Of a stretch of 64,000 bases of DNA, positions 51,300 to 62,758 are shown one piece after another (the first letter of the stretch is position 1; every line of letters starts with the position of its first letter). Source of the DNA: Megalonaias nervosa (taxonomy: Eukaryota; Mollusca; Bivalvia; Unionida; Unionidae); assembly GCA_016617855.1 (NCBI GenBank), contig JAECUM010031721.1, positions 1 through 64,000 of the forward strand, read 5' to 3'. Under the pieces are notes generated by a model. That model saw only the letters and a program-made list of their open reading frames with translations. It was not told the DNA's origin and made no database searches. The position numbers and the translations under genes were made by a program.

Positions 51300-52739
51300 G
51301 GGGCAAATAACAAAACTTTCCAAATGACCTGATTATTGAGATATGGTATTTGCTGTGTAGAAATTATTTCTGGCAATATGCCAAACATGATACAGGTAAC
51401 GACGGCAGTCTAACCTAAATACGATATCTACGGGTAACATTGTTAACAAAAGGACCTTAGGTCTCGAAGCGCTGAGGCTAGTCTGTCTAGTTTCTCTACC
51501 GTAGTTATACAGGTATTCAAAGTATATACAGATTCGAGTCACTTATGTTGTGAAGTACTATTAATTTTTAGGCTCAATACCGCATTCGTGGACACAAGGG
51601 CAGCGGCGACATTGTTGGGGGAGGGGGGGGGGACAATTACCCCGTGTGCCAGGCAAATGGAAGTGCAGTCGGGAGTTTTTGTTTTCTTTTTCTTTGCGTC
51701 GGAAGTTTTCATGGTATTTCACCTCGCCTTAGTGTAACAGGACAATTCGTCACAAAACTCATGTTTCGATTGGGGAGGATGGACGGAGGTTAGCAATTGA
51801 CATCAAAACTGTTCTCTAATGGGAGCAACTAAAGAACATTGCTCCCGGGCGCATCGGTAAGGTCCCCATGAAAGAACATTATCCCAGGGCACACTGGTAC
51901 GGGCGCCACAAAGGACACATTGTTAGAAGTCCCTGACCTCAGTTGGCACACTCACTATCTATAGGAAAAGTCGTACAGATTATGTACGTGCATTAAACAT
52001 ACAAACTGTTGTTTTAAAATTTAATACAAATTTTGTTGAACCAAGGTCAATTCAACCCTGATTATTGAATGCTCTGCACCTTAACTGTCATCAAGAAACT
52101 TCCAGATGAAAATTATCGATTGCTATCGACTTTTACATGATAGCCTGGTACAAAACTCGCTTAATAAAGATGACGTCGGGTCTAATGGTCACAATACAGG
52201 GTAGTACGAATTGTTTATCCCCACGCGCATTTTTCGTTCAGACATCACAGTGCGAGACGTTCAATCCGGATTTGTACTGGATCACACGTGTACTGGATCA
52301 CGCGTGTAGGTTCATCTCGTCTAAAAATGGCTACGCATTTTAACATTGATTTTGCCGTAGGTATTTCTCGCGGCGTGTAAATAATTACATTCCAAAGGAA
52401 AATGGATGTACGAGGATCCAAATAAAGACAGTAATGGCCATTTAGAGGTATGCAGAATCCAATTCTGAAAAATGGCGCCAATTGCTGAACTAGTCGATGT
52501 TTATGGCCTTTATGAGTTTTACTTTGGCACGCCGTGTGTACTTGGCACCTGTCGCATAATAACTAAGTTCTTGTACCCGAGATTTATATATAAAGCATTA
52601 CCTAGACCTGAAATTATGTTGGCGGTGTTGGTAAACTTGGATCGTTGTAATGATGTTAAACAAAGCTTCAATCAAGGAAACTATCTCATAATAACACTAA
52701 TGGGTGTGTCTAAAAGTAATGCTAAAGTTGTGAATTTGT

Positions 52740-53560
52740 CCCAGAATTTAACGGAAACTGAAAAATATCCCTAAACATTAGATTCGTCTGGCTTAGACTA
52801 AAAGTAGTACTAAAATTACAAAAACTTCCCGGACTCTTGTGGAGACTAAGAAAATATGGAATATTGCTATTCAAATTGCCAAGATGAAAAGTAGCAAAAA
52901 ACTTCCGAAACTGCACCGGACTTTAATTGAGACTGAAATTTATCCGGATTTGTTTAATTATTAAATTCACCTAGAATAAAAGTAGAATTATTATTCCAAA
53001 TCTTTATCGGATCCAAAAACATATCCGTGGGTTTTTTTTTTTTTTTAATTTTGTTATTTGGTTTATTTATTTATTCATTTATTTATTTATTTTTTTAACT
53101 TGGCCAATGGGCCAATACTAAAAGAAGTAGTAAAATTCTTTACTCAAATGGTCTTAAGCAGTTACTGAAAACCTGTCCGTAAAAGTTTAAAATCAGGTGG
53201 AGACAAAAAGTAAAACTACATTTCTCATCCAATACAGCACATATACAATCCAGTACCCGTTAATAGTAGTACTAAAATTACAAAAATATCCCGGACTCTA
53301 GTGGAGAATGAGAAAATCCGGAACATAAATATTCAAATCGTTTAGACTAGAAGTAGCATTAAAATTCTGAAATTGTACCAGACTTTTATGGAGACTTAAA
53401 ATCATCCGGAATGTTTATTAAAAACAATTGGCCAAGACTACAAGTAGTACTGAAATTATGAAACTCATACCGACTTAAGCGGAATCTGACGAATGTCCGC
53501 AATGAATTTAAAGTGTGGTCGAGGCTAAGATTATACTACGATTTCAGAACTAGTACAGAA
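52740..53560 (+). repeat. degenerate tandem repeats, period about 80-95 bp
   Basis: AAAGTAGTACTAAAATTAC and variants recur near 52804, 52889, 52979, 53120, 53205, 53264, 53349 and 53442. Most are followed by a CCGGACT-like box and GGAGACT. Strong divergence suggests an old satellite. Confidence 0.65.
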
Positions 53561-54150
53561 TTTAGCATTGATTACAAATCAAATTTTCTCTGAAATATTA
53601 AAAATTTACAATATTTGTTGCAAATTCTCAAAAACATTTTACAACTGCGAAATATAAAAATTTAGTTTTCTCACAATGAAAAAGGGTAGTGTGTAAATGA
53701 AGGAGATGCAATCGTACAAACAGTCTATCCATAACATAATATCCAACACCCAATACTCACAATGCAAAATGCCTTGTGTAGTGTCTAAAAATCTACACTT
53801 AGTATCAAAAGTAGTAGATGTATATGAGGTTTTAATATCAAAGAGTGTTTTAGGCCAGAAAACCCCCACCCCCTCTAAAATAAATATATTATGACATTTT
53901 TTCACCACCTCAGAGACCCCCTCTCCCTCAAAAAACCACCCTCCAACAAATTTTTATCTCAGAAAATGATGAAAATTTTGAAACCCAAAGGGGATTCTAG
54001 GCCAGAACCCTCACCCCCTAAATTTTGAGATGAGGTTGGTCAGATGACCCAATGACATTTATTGACAACATGGTTGATGAATGATATTTCTAAAGCTGTA
54101 CAAAATTAAACATCTACTACTGTTGTAAACCATATTTTATGATAATCTTT

Positions 54151-54615
54151 TTAATATCTGCTGACTCTCATTGGCAGAATATCTGTTAACATACTGTCAA
54201 TAATACGAAACTCTCGTATTAAATCGTCCATATCATATTTTATACCACGCAAATAAGATCGTATCTGATCAAGTAATTTTTTTTATAGGTGATACTTGCT
54301 GTTTTACAAGCGTTTTTTTTTAGTTGCAAGTCGAGGTTCAATTTTTTTTTTACACGCTATTGCAAGAGAAACACCGACACCAGATATTATTAACAAAAAC
54401 GGATTTAATGCTGCTCCACTTGAAATTATACCAGAGCTAGTCATTAACAATGGCAAATATGATATTACTCGAAGTATTCTACGGTAGTATTTATAACATT
54501 CTTTTACACACCAGAGGTTTTTGTGATAAAATTTATAATATTGTACTAGTGCGTCAACATCTTGTTTTGGAATTTCTTCTGATATGTGATTGAAATCGAT
54601 GATTTCTTTTTTCAT
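54151..54615 (-). pseudogene. two-helix membrane protein, frameshifted
   Basis: It starts MKKEIIDFNHISEEIPKQDV. A conserved block WCVKECYKYYRRILRV precedes two hydrophobic helices (ISYLPLLMTSSGIISSG; PFLLIISGVGVSLAIA). Past a T8-9 run near 54315 the frame changes; the rest reads IRSYLRGIKYDMDDLIREFR and stops at 54151-54153. I recognise this architecture from other invertebrate Polinton-like elements, without a known function. Its ATG overlaps the stop of the upstream gene (ATGA). Confidence 0.55.
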
Positions 54616-55882
54616 TTTTCAAACTCACGAAATTTATTATTATTAGGATCAGCTATAAAAATCCTGTATTTGTCATAAACATCTGACGAAGTATCCTTAT
54701 ATCGTTCATCTGTTAGTACATATTGTTTCTTTAACCAAGCGTATGAATCAAAACTATTTCCTACTTCACTCTCATACAAATCTGTTTTATTCACAAAATT
54801 ACTGTAATCGATTTCTGTTTCATCAATATACCCTAATACTAAGCTCAACTGATCTAACGTGAAAGTTTTGAGAACAAGATGTTGCCTGATAATTGTATAT
54901 GCGACTACGAAATTTGCTAACATTAATTTTTTAAACTTATCTAGTTCAATTGTAAGAAGACCAACAGCAGAAGCTACTTTTAACATTAATTTTTCATATG
55001 GTTTTGTGAGCATTGTTTTAATTTCGTTGTAATAATTTCGTAGTGACAATTGTCTAGAGTACTGTAATGATGGGAATGGAATATCGTCTTCTTCACTTAT
55101 ATCATAATAAGAATCAGACTTTACTTCCAACTTTGTTTGATCGACTAATTCAAAACACTTTTCTCGCTCATCATCACTAAAATTACTAATTTCATCGTCT
55201 AAAGTTTTGATTATCTTTAGAGACTTGTTAACAATAATCGGATCAAATTCTGAGTCTTTTTTATGTATCATTGGCAAAATTGCGTTTGCGTACACTTTAA
55301 TAATTAACTCTGCGTCTGACGTCATAGTAACGATTTTAACCAAGGTTTCTTTGTCATTGTAGGACATACCGAGATGTTTAAAAATATGTCGCTTTGAAAA
55401 ACTATCATATACATTTTTGTTTCTTTTTATTCTTATTTTCTTAGTTTCCGCTAGTTTGTCAAGACGAGTATGATTTTCGTTTATTCGTCTTTCTTCCAAT
55501 GTTCTTCCACTATAAACTTGTGCTTTTATTAAGTCTGATTTTATTATCAAATCTGTTATACCAATCAAGCTCGAGTAATATTTTTTTAAATATAATTTTA
55601 ACTTGTTTTTGTTCTTCTAGACAATCATTAGGATGACAGTATCTGTTTATAATGTCAAAGTTTTCTATTGCTTTTTTTCAGTTGTGGTCCTAGAATATGC
55701 ATAACGCGAATAAAATTAGCAGAATTTTCTGGCAATGTTGAATTGTCTAATGATTCGATGCCAAGTTTTTTCAAACCTTGTAACATTTTTGCCATATTAT
55801 TAACAGCTCCAACATCTATTTTAGGGTTAAAAATATTATCATAAAATTCTTTCGCAACGGTTATAATTGATGGTTCTGACAT
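54612..55882 (-). pseudogene. hypothetical protein in two or three frames
   Basis: The N-terminal piece (55655-55882) starts MSEPSIITVAKEFYDNIFNP after TATAAAATAATG. It changes frame in a T7 run near 55673. The large piece (54612-55568, 318 codons) lacks an ATG start and contains ERRINENHTRLDKLAETKKI, an acidic central part and PNNNKFREFEK at the end. The pieces probably formed one protein of about 420 residues. Not recognised; no membrane segment or motif seen. Confidence 0.5.
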
Positions 55883-55899
55883 TATTTTATAGCATTAGA

Positions 55900-57136
55900 T
55901 TAAATTTGATCATCGAATGTGTATATTTGAAATGCTGTCAGTCCTGGAAACGGACGTTCAGCAGCAATAACATAAACTCGAAAATACAAGTACTTGTTAA
56001 CAGTGTTTTCAGTCGGAATCGTAAAATATTGTGTTGTTGAAATGTAAGTGTCTGTTGTGCTATACAATGTTGCCCAATTAATATCATCATTTGATCCTTC
56101 CAATCGCCAATTATAAATTCGACCAACGCTAGGATTTAATCGGCCTCGCAAATGAAATTGCCAAATAGCAACTGCAGTAGGACATTTGATTTTGATCCAA
56201 AAATTTCCACTCGTGTCTATCAGAGAAAGCGTAATAAGGATTAATTTTCAGGATAAAACGATGATGCGCTTACCTCAAATCCAACTGCTGACTTAAACAA
56301 TATTGGAATATACCCAACATTATTTTTGGTTCGTTTTACACTACTAAACAGACTGTCAACATACGCTTTATTTGTCAGATCGTTAGGGTTAACTGGAGCG
56401 TAAGTCGTCATTATCTTGTTAGCTTTCATGTTTATATTCCCTGACATTGGTCCACCGGATTTCTTAAAATATGGGTTAAGTTCTTCTTTTAATTGAGCAT
56501 AACTAATAGCATCAGTGTTATCAGATGGTGAGGTTATTGGTAATCCAGTTATTTTTTAATTTAACATGGACAGGTCACCTGTCATTGTATCACCGGCTTT
56601 GTTAAGCTTATTATCGTCAAGAGATTTTAGTTGTGCATAACTTACAGCTTGTGTTTGATTTAAGTTTTCTGGCGGATATACAATCTCTAAATTTATAATT
56701 TTTTTCCTGACATGTTGATATTACCTGTAACTGTCCCACCTATTTTATCAAGTTTGTTATCAACATACTTCAACTGCAAATAACTTACCGCTTGTGTTTG
56801 ATTTAAGTTTGCAGGTGGATATCCGGTCTCTAAATTTATAATTTTTTTTCCTGACATATCTAAGTGACCGCTTAAAGTTCCACCAGATTTATCTAGTTTA
56901 TTATTGTCGACTAATTTAAGTTGTGCATAACTAACAGCTTGTGTATTAACGACATTTATTGGCGGATAATCTGTTTCTAACTCTAGTACTCGTTGATTTG
57001 ACATAAACAAGTTTCCCGTCATTGTGTCGCCGGATGTTTTTAGGTAACCTGATAAATCAACCTTACCGTCTGTTATTGTTGTACTTACAGCTGATGAATC
57101 TCCTACTAATGTTCCAAATTTTGTATAATAGCTCAT
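55900..57136 (-). pseudogene. fibre protein with phage-like repeats and lectin-like head
   Basis: It starts MSYYTKFGTLVGDSSAVSTT. About five units of roughly 46 residues follow, patterned like phage tail fibres: GDTMTGNLFMSNQRVLELET, GGTLSGHLDMSGKKIINLET, GGTVTGNINMSGKK, and later MSGNINMKANKIMTTYAPVN with NDLTNKAYVDSL. The C-terminus (55900-56151) reads YNWRLEGSNDDINWATLY and YLYFRVYVIAA, resembling F5/8-type discoidin domains that bind glycans. The breaks are a one-base shortfall in an A run at 56695, a stop near 56560 and a shift near 56240. Likely the receptor-binding spike; inference from architecture. Confidence 0.65.
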
Positions 57137-57190
57137 TATTTATTTATCGTCTGACAATTTTTTTATATAACATAAAATTGTATAACAATA

Positions 57191-57813
57191 ATGGCAAAAT
57201 CGTCGATATTAAACTTTGATACAGAGCGGTTGGTGAAACATAAACATGAAAACGAACTTCCAGATTGTCATTATCTTATTGTTGGAAGAACTGGATCTGG
57301 GAAAACAAACTTGCTTATGAATTTACTTCTCGGAGATAATTTTAATTACGATCGCGTTTATATTTACACAATTAATCCACAACAAGATAAGTACGAGCTA
57401 CTTAACAATTATAATGACAAACTTCGTGATGATCTTGAGGCTGATGAAAAGTTTTTTATTATCAAACAACCAGAAGAACTTGTTCCAGTTAATCAACTTG
57501 ATTCGTCCGAACACAAGGTAGTTGTTTTTGATGATATTCCGCTAAACAACGACGAAATGAATAAAATAAGATCAAATTTTTCATTATCACGTAATAAAAA
57601 ATGTAATTCTATTTATCTCGCTCAGGGTTTTATAATGTTGACAGATTTATTAGGCGAAATACTGGTTGTTTTATATTATTTCCAGGACCTGACAATGTTG
57701 ACGTTAGAAATATCGCGAACGAAGAATGTGGTGATGTAACAAAAGATAAATTTATTGAATTATATCATAAAGCGACGGCAAATAAATATGACATTTTTTA
57801 TTTGATAAATTAA
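57191..57813 (+). pseudogene. FtsK/HerA-type packaging ATPase, one frameshift
   Basis: Walker A GRTGSGKTNLLMNL (residues 32-45) and Walker B VVVFDDIPLNNDE are present, followed by NSIYLAQGF. A shift in a T4 run near 57629 moves the end into another frame, which stays open as DVRNIANEECGDVTKDKFIE to TAA 57811-57813. Function as in element 2, but the sequence is clearly different. Start motif is GTATAACAATAATGG. Confidence 0.85.
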
Positions 57814-57882
57814 CAAATGATACGAGTAAAATGTTTCGCTGTTGTATTGAAAAATACCTACAGTAATTTTTATAAAAAATAG

Positions 57883-57895
57883 TATATATATAATG
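57883..57895 (+). promoter_or_regulatory. TATA-ATG start motif
   Basis: AGTATATATATAATG directly at the first ATG of the coiled-coil gene; a second ATG overlaps 3 nt on. Confidence 0.5.
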
Positions 57896-57897
57896 GA

Positions 57898-59400
57898 ATG
57901 ACAAGCAAAGTACAGAAAACATATGGAAAATCTAAAAAAAACTTGTTAAATCTAAAGCTGAACTTAGGCAGATGATCCAACAAGCACGACGTGGCCAAGT
58001 GGCTGCAGCAGAAACAAAATCCGCCGCATTCAAACCAGTTACTGAAGCTTTACTTGGAAAACAACCTGAAACTAAACCATTATCAGAAGAAGAAGTTAAA
58101 AAAATAAAAGGAAAAGGTTTATTAGGATTAATCAAAGAACAACAAGAAGCAGCTGCTGGAAGAATTATTGAAAGATCTGAAGAAGAAAAAAGATTAGCAG
58201 AGGCACTTGCAGCAAATATAGCTAATCCTGTTGCAAGACAAGCTGAAATAGATCGGCTGATAAATAATCCACTGGAACTTCAACAAAGATTAGCAGAAGC
58301 AGCAGTAGTTAGACCAATTGAAAGAAAGTTAGAAGAAGAACAACAACTTAGAAGAGAGAGGGAAATTACAGAAGAAAAAAGAAAATTTGAATATGATTTA
58401 GAAAATATAGATAGCGAAATAAGAGATAAAGAATATAAAGATTTTAATGAAAAATATAAAGATTTTAAAAATGTGAGAGTATATCATGTTAACAAAGATA
58501 AATTTAAAGCCGACGAAAAAATTGCAAAATTAAAAGAAATAAAAGAAGAGAGTGATAAACATCTCAGCAAAGTAGTTTTAGAAAATAGAAATTACTATAA
58601 TGACATTAAATTATATCGACATGGAATTATTGCTGATCTTTATATTAAGGCTATTAATAATATAAAAAATAACAAATTTAGTTATCCCAGTAGTAGCTTA
58701 ATTACTGAAGCAAAATTATTGGATGAAAGACCAGAAGAATCAGCATATACACTACAAGCTCCTATAATGACTGAAGAAGATTTACTAAATTCAGCCGCAG
58801 CAGATAAAAATTATCGTGATGAATATAAAAACAGGACAGAAGAAGAAATAACATCAAAAGAATATTTTAATTTTATGAATGATAATAACATTTCTGACGT
58901 TGATAATATGTATAATTGGAAAGAAGATGAATACGAAGATCTCATTAAAAAATTAGATGATATCATAGCAGAAGGTAAAGGAACTTACAGAGAAATTAGT
59001 ACAGCTGCAATGGAAGATGTTGAAGAACTTTCTAAAAGGGCTAGAAATTATACTATTGCTACTGCTTTTAAAACTACTGCAAAAAAAAATTAGAAATGAA
59101 AAATATGCTAAAGAAGGAAAATTCACTTTTAAAACATTATTTGAACATTATGATGATGATCGCTTAAAACAACTTTTAGAAGAAGAAAGAAAGAAAACAG
59201 GAACAGGAGTTAGAATATTTTCATCAGTTACTGAAATGATTGGCAGATTAATGTTATTGATATCATCAAAAGAAGCTGGAAATGTTGGTGCTGAAATTGA
59301 TAATGAAATTATTGACATACTTGATAATTTGAGATCGGAAAATTTATTAACATCTGACGAATACGAAACTTTACATCACGACTTAATCGCGGCGATTTAA
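57898..59400 (+). pseudogene. large coiled-coil protein, two homopolymer frameshifts
   Basis: About 490 codons in total. It begins MTSKVQKTYGKSKKN, shifts at an A8 run near 57937, then runs 57972-59093 (AELRQMIQQARRGQVAAAE; many Glu/Lys/Arg heptads such as RKLEEEQQLRREREITEEKR). It shifts at an A9 run near 59085 and ends EYETLHHDLIAAI (59400). The protein is charged, helical and without membrane segments. It may be a scaffold or minor virion protein by its place between ATPase and penton-like genes; not recognised. Confidence 0.6.
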
Positions 59401-59422
59401 TTTTATAAAAATATAATAATAA

Positions 59423-60187
59423 ATGTCAGCAACATTATTACTAGACTCTAGCCAATCTGATAAAGATAGCGCAAATTTTTCAGTAAAGTATATTCCGCCA
59501 ATAGAACTAGATCGTGAAAAACAATATGAAATTGGACTAATTTCCTGTACGTGTTGGAATTCTATGGCTAATGTAAAAACTGAAATAAATGATAATTTTG
59601 AATTTATTTATACTAGTCGAGGTCCTCCACAATTTTTCGCACGGAAATTCATTAAAATTCCACAAGGAGCCTATAATGTCACTGATCTAAATAAAACAAT
59701 AAAAGAACTAATAACAAAAAGTGGTGGTATCGCTGATAGTTTTGAGCTTACACCAAATTATAATACGTTACGAGCTAGAATAACAATAAAACCTGGTATA
59801 ACAGTTGGTTTTACCCATCCAGAAAGTATCGCACCACTGATAGGATTTCTTCATAAAAGTTATACTGCTCCTCCTAATGAAACCAGAACGTATGACGGTG
59901 AACTGCCAGTAAATATAACTGATGTAAACGCAATATTGGTAAATTGCTCTATTGCATCTGGATCTTACTCAGCTAAAGGTAGTAAAGGACAAACAATATA
60001 CAGTTTTTCACCAGACGTTCCACCAGGTTCTCTTATGCAAATTAGTCCACGTCAAGTTATTTATTATCCGTTAAATGTTGAAAATCAAATAACAGAAGTA
60101 AATATGCAACTGACAGATCAGTCTGGACGACAACTGTATTTTAACAATGAAATTGTTACTTATTATTTACACTTACGCGAACAATAG
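59423..60187 (+). CDS. penton-like minor capsid protein, intact
   Basis: 254 aa from MSATLLLDSSQSDKDSANFS. Beta-rich sequence includes YEIGLISCTCWNSMANV, then TIYSFSPDVPPGSLMQ and MQLTDQSGRQLYFNNE, ending YYLHLREQ. The C-terminal signature matches the element 2 protein at 36752-37315, and the LHLR end parallels the LHFR end of the element 1 penton candidate. Vertex capsid role is inferred from family position beside the major capsid gene. ATG is preceded by AAAATATAATAATAA. No breaks. Confidence 0.65.
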   Translation: MSATLLLDSSQSDKDSANFSVKYIPPIELDREKQYEIGLISCTCWNSMANVKTEINDNFEFIYTSRGPPQFFARKFIKIPQGAYNVTDLNKTIKELITKSGGIADSFELTPNYNTLRARITIKPGITVGFTHPESIAPLIGFLHKSYTAPPNETRTYDGELPVNITDVNAILVNCSIASGSYSAKGSKGQTIYSFSPDVPPGSLMQISPRQVIYYPLNVENQITEVNMQLTDQSGRQLYFNNEIVTYYLHLREQ

Positions 60188-60239
60188 TAAACATATTTTC
60201 TAAAAGATTTGGTAATAAAATTATACAACCTCAGATATA

Positions 60240-60589
60240 ATGAAACAGAAAAAAAAATTTATCGAAGAAAAATAGTAGGAGGATTTTTGGGAAATATATT
60301 TGCTAAAATTATAGAAAATGTTCCAGGAATAGCTCATAAAGTTGCGCCAATTGCACTTGACGCATCAAAAGCTTTTGCAACTGGAGCTGCATCTGCTGCT
60401 GGAACTGCTGTTGGACAAAAAATAGCCGATAAAATAAAAAGACCGACAATAAAACAAGCTATTTCAGAAATCGCACCAACAAAAGAAACTCAACGCGCAA
60501 TGATAACAACAAAAAAACTTTTATCACCGAAAGGAGAACAAATCATAAAAAAATTAATATCTAAAGTAACAACGCCAATCACTACATGA
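60240..60589 (+). pseudogene. pVI/pX-like virion protein, frameshift at start
   Basis: GATATAATG at 60240 opens MKQKKK, but an A9 run (60248-60256) throws the frame; the body lies in the other frame. It reads RRKIVGGFLGNIFAKIIENV, then Ala-rich AFATGAASAAGTAVGQK and a basic end. A basic stretch, GG hinge and amphipathic segment are the layout of adenovirus pVI/pX-like membrane-active proteins cut by adenain. Function by analogy. Confidence 0.55.
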
Positions 60590-60625
60590 TTAGCAATAAT
60601 TTTGTATAACCTAATAAATAAAAAA

Positions 60626-62167
60626 ATGTCTGTTAAAAAGTATCTTGATTTAGCAGAAATTTATGACGAAGACGACACGGTAACATAATTTGAATATATT
60701 GAACATCTCGATGAAAATTCTAACGAACCTAATACGGCTGGCGTTAGAACATTTAATACTAGAGACGATGGCGCATTTCAACTTCCTCATAAAGCAATGT
60801 TAGAAGTTCGTGGTCAGATTATGACAGTAGCTGTTCCACCTGCCGCAATTGCAGATAACGTAGAAGTAGCTCTTATAAATGATGGTTGGTGTTTATTTAA
60901 AAGTGCCAGATATCAGCTGGCGAATCAAACTGTCGAAGATATTTCAAGTCACTTACAAGTTGCAAGTACAATATTAAATATTATTTCGTTTTCCGATGAT
61001 TACTCCAAATCAACTGCAACTAATATGATGTGGTTTAAAGATACTGGAATTGGTACAGTAGGATCTATAGAATTTATTCCAAGGTCAGCAGTTGTAGCTG
61101 GAGCTAATGCTGATGCAAGTGCCGCAAATGTGAGAGATTTTCTTATTGTTTATGCTGGTTCTCTTGGTATAGTCGCACCAGCTGCAGATGCTAATGCAGA
61201 CGCTACAAGATTATTACTTATTACAGCTTGTAATAATCTTGGTATAACACCACCAGGAGCAGCAGCTGATGGAGCTGCAATGTTACCTATAGTTAACGGA
61301 AATATAGTAGGTTTTAAAAGTGCACGTTACAATGAAGGTTATTCTACGAGTAGGGCACTTGCAGCAGTATCACGTCAAATTACAATGATGCTGCCGTTAA
61401 GTACAATATTTGGCTTTTGCAGGGACTATAATAAAGTATTTCGTGGAGTTAAACATACACTTATTTTAGATCGATCAGAACAAATTGATTGTTTACTTAG
61501 AAATGCTGGAAATGATTTACAATTTGTCATAAACAAACTTGCCCTGTGGGTGCCCCCAATAACGCCGACAGTTTCAAAATCACTCGAATTAGATGATATT
61601 CTTAAAAACCGCACAAAGAAAATTCATTTTCAGCAACATAAAATATATCAAACAGCAGTTCCAAACACCACAGACTACACGTGGCGAATCACAACAACGT
61701 CGACTGAACAAAAGCCACGGCAATTATTTGTTGTATTTCAGCAACAAGCGCGACGTGGTAACCAACAACAAAATAATGCGATATTTGATAATGCTGATGT
61801 TAGACGAATATATGCTAGAATAAATTCAAAGCAATATCCAGAGCGAGAGATAGAATGTAATTTTGCAGATGACGCTAATAAAAATATTACTCGACCTTAC
61901 ATGTACCTGCTTGACGCATTGCAAAAATATCAGGACGTTGGAGATGGATCTCAGATATCAGTAGAGGAATTTCGTACACTTTATCCGATATTTTATTTTG
62001 ATGTTAGTAAACAAAATGAAAGAGATGTAATTTCAACTGCTGATATTGAAATTACTTGGACATTAGGAGCAGTTCCAGCAGCGCAGTTATATGTATATGC
62101 GTTAGTGATCAGCGACAGAACTATTACGACTGATTTTGTTGGAGGTAAAATGTCGGTACAAGTTTAA
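60626..62167 (+). pseudogene. major capsid-like (double jelly-roll) protein, early stop
   Basis: ATG 60626 opens MSVKKYLDLAEIYDEDDTVT, then TAA (60686-60688) interrupts; the same frame stays open from there to 62167. Family signatures: DGWCLFKSARYQLANQTVED, PLSTIFGFCRDYNKVFRGVK followed by HTLILDRSEQ, EKPRQLFVVFQQQARRG, and YPIFYFDVSKQNERDVISTA. These belong to the capsid protein type of the second Polinton-like lineage, not the hexon of element 1. An Ala-rich insert (ANADASAANV, PAADANADA) lies before KSARYNEGYSTSR. Translation from 60797 (MLEVRGQIMT) would give a 456-aa product. Confidence 0.7.
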
Positions 62168-62216
62168 TCTGTAACTTTAATATAAGATCACAAAATATAT
62201 TGTAAAAGAACTATAT

Positions 62217-62579
62217 TTGACTGATGGTCAAGTTAAAAAATTAGCAGCTGCTGTTGCAAAGAAGAGGCAGGTTTCATTAAAGGTCAATCCTAACGCAGGT
62301 GTTTTAGGTACTTTAACAAAATTAATGTTAACCATAAAACAAGTAAATAAATACGATCGCAAGAAACATTTTGTTTTAAATTTAAGTGCTGCACAAATAA
62401 CTGCAATGTCAAAACAAGGTGGTTTCTTCTGTCCGGCACTATCTGTAATGGCCAGAACGTTAATACCTAAAATTTTGCCAGTGTTAGGTACATTAGGATT
62501 AGCAGCAGCGTCTGGAGCAGTATCTGGAGCAACGAAAAAGGCAGTTAAGGATCATGGAATAAAGAAAATTTTTGTCTAA
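62217..62579 (+). CDS. virion protein with GG hinge and hydrophobic tail
   Basis: About 120 codons. The first part (LTDGQVKKLAAAVAKKRQVS; LNLSAAQITAMSKQ) is a repeat-like helical unit common in Polinton-like elements, followed by GG and FFCPALSVMARTLIPKILPV with an Ala/Gly-rich tail. No ATG precedes it in frame; the frame is open further upstream (KYIVKELYLTDG), so the start is unclear or lost. Likely a pX-like minor capsid or membrane-lytic protein. Confidence 0.55.
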   Translation: MTDGQVKKLAAAVAKKRQVSLKVNPNAGVLGTLTKLMLTIKQVNKYDRKKHFVLNLSAAQITAMSKQGGFFCPALSVMARTLIPKILPVLGTLGLAAASGAVSGATKKAVKDHGIKKIFV

Positions 62580-62590
62580 AGATAAATATA

Positions 62591-62758
62591 ATGCCTAAAC
62601 GAAAAACAGCAAAAAGAAAGACAACGAAGAAAAAAAAGACACGACCGAGGAGAAAAGGTGGATTTATTCCAATAGCTCCATTACTAGCAGGATTGGCGGG
62701 AAGTCTATCGCCAAATCTGTTAGGACGAGGACTAATGTTGCCAGCAACAAAGAGATGA
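62591..62758 (+). CDS. mu/pX-like basic core peptide, 55 aa
   Basis: It begins MPKRKTAKRKTTKKKKTRPR and continues RRKGGFIPIAPLLAGLAGSL, ending LPATKR. Twenty basic residues, a GG hinge and a hydrophobic tail match the adenovirus mu (pX) architecture very well. It should condense DNA in the virion. ATG is in AAATATAATG, and its stop overlaps the next ATG (ATGA). Intact. Confidence 0.75.
   Translation: MPKRKTAKRKTTKKKKTRPRRKGGFIPIAPLLAGLAGSLSPNLLGRGLMLPATKR

Larger units (their letters stand above)
49083..54150. other. non-coding host DNA
   Basis: No gene recognised. It contains an inverted SINE copy, a GA run and a field of degenerate tandem repeats at 52740-53560. Confidence 0.6.

Noticed and set aside
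51079..51327. ORFs ending in Arg-Glu or Leu-Ser repeats
   Set aside because: Translations of the GA microsatellite.
57932..58135. 67-codon minus-strand ORF
   Set aside because: Antisense to the coiled-coil gene.
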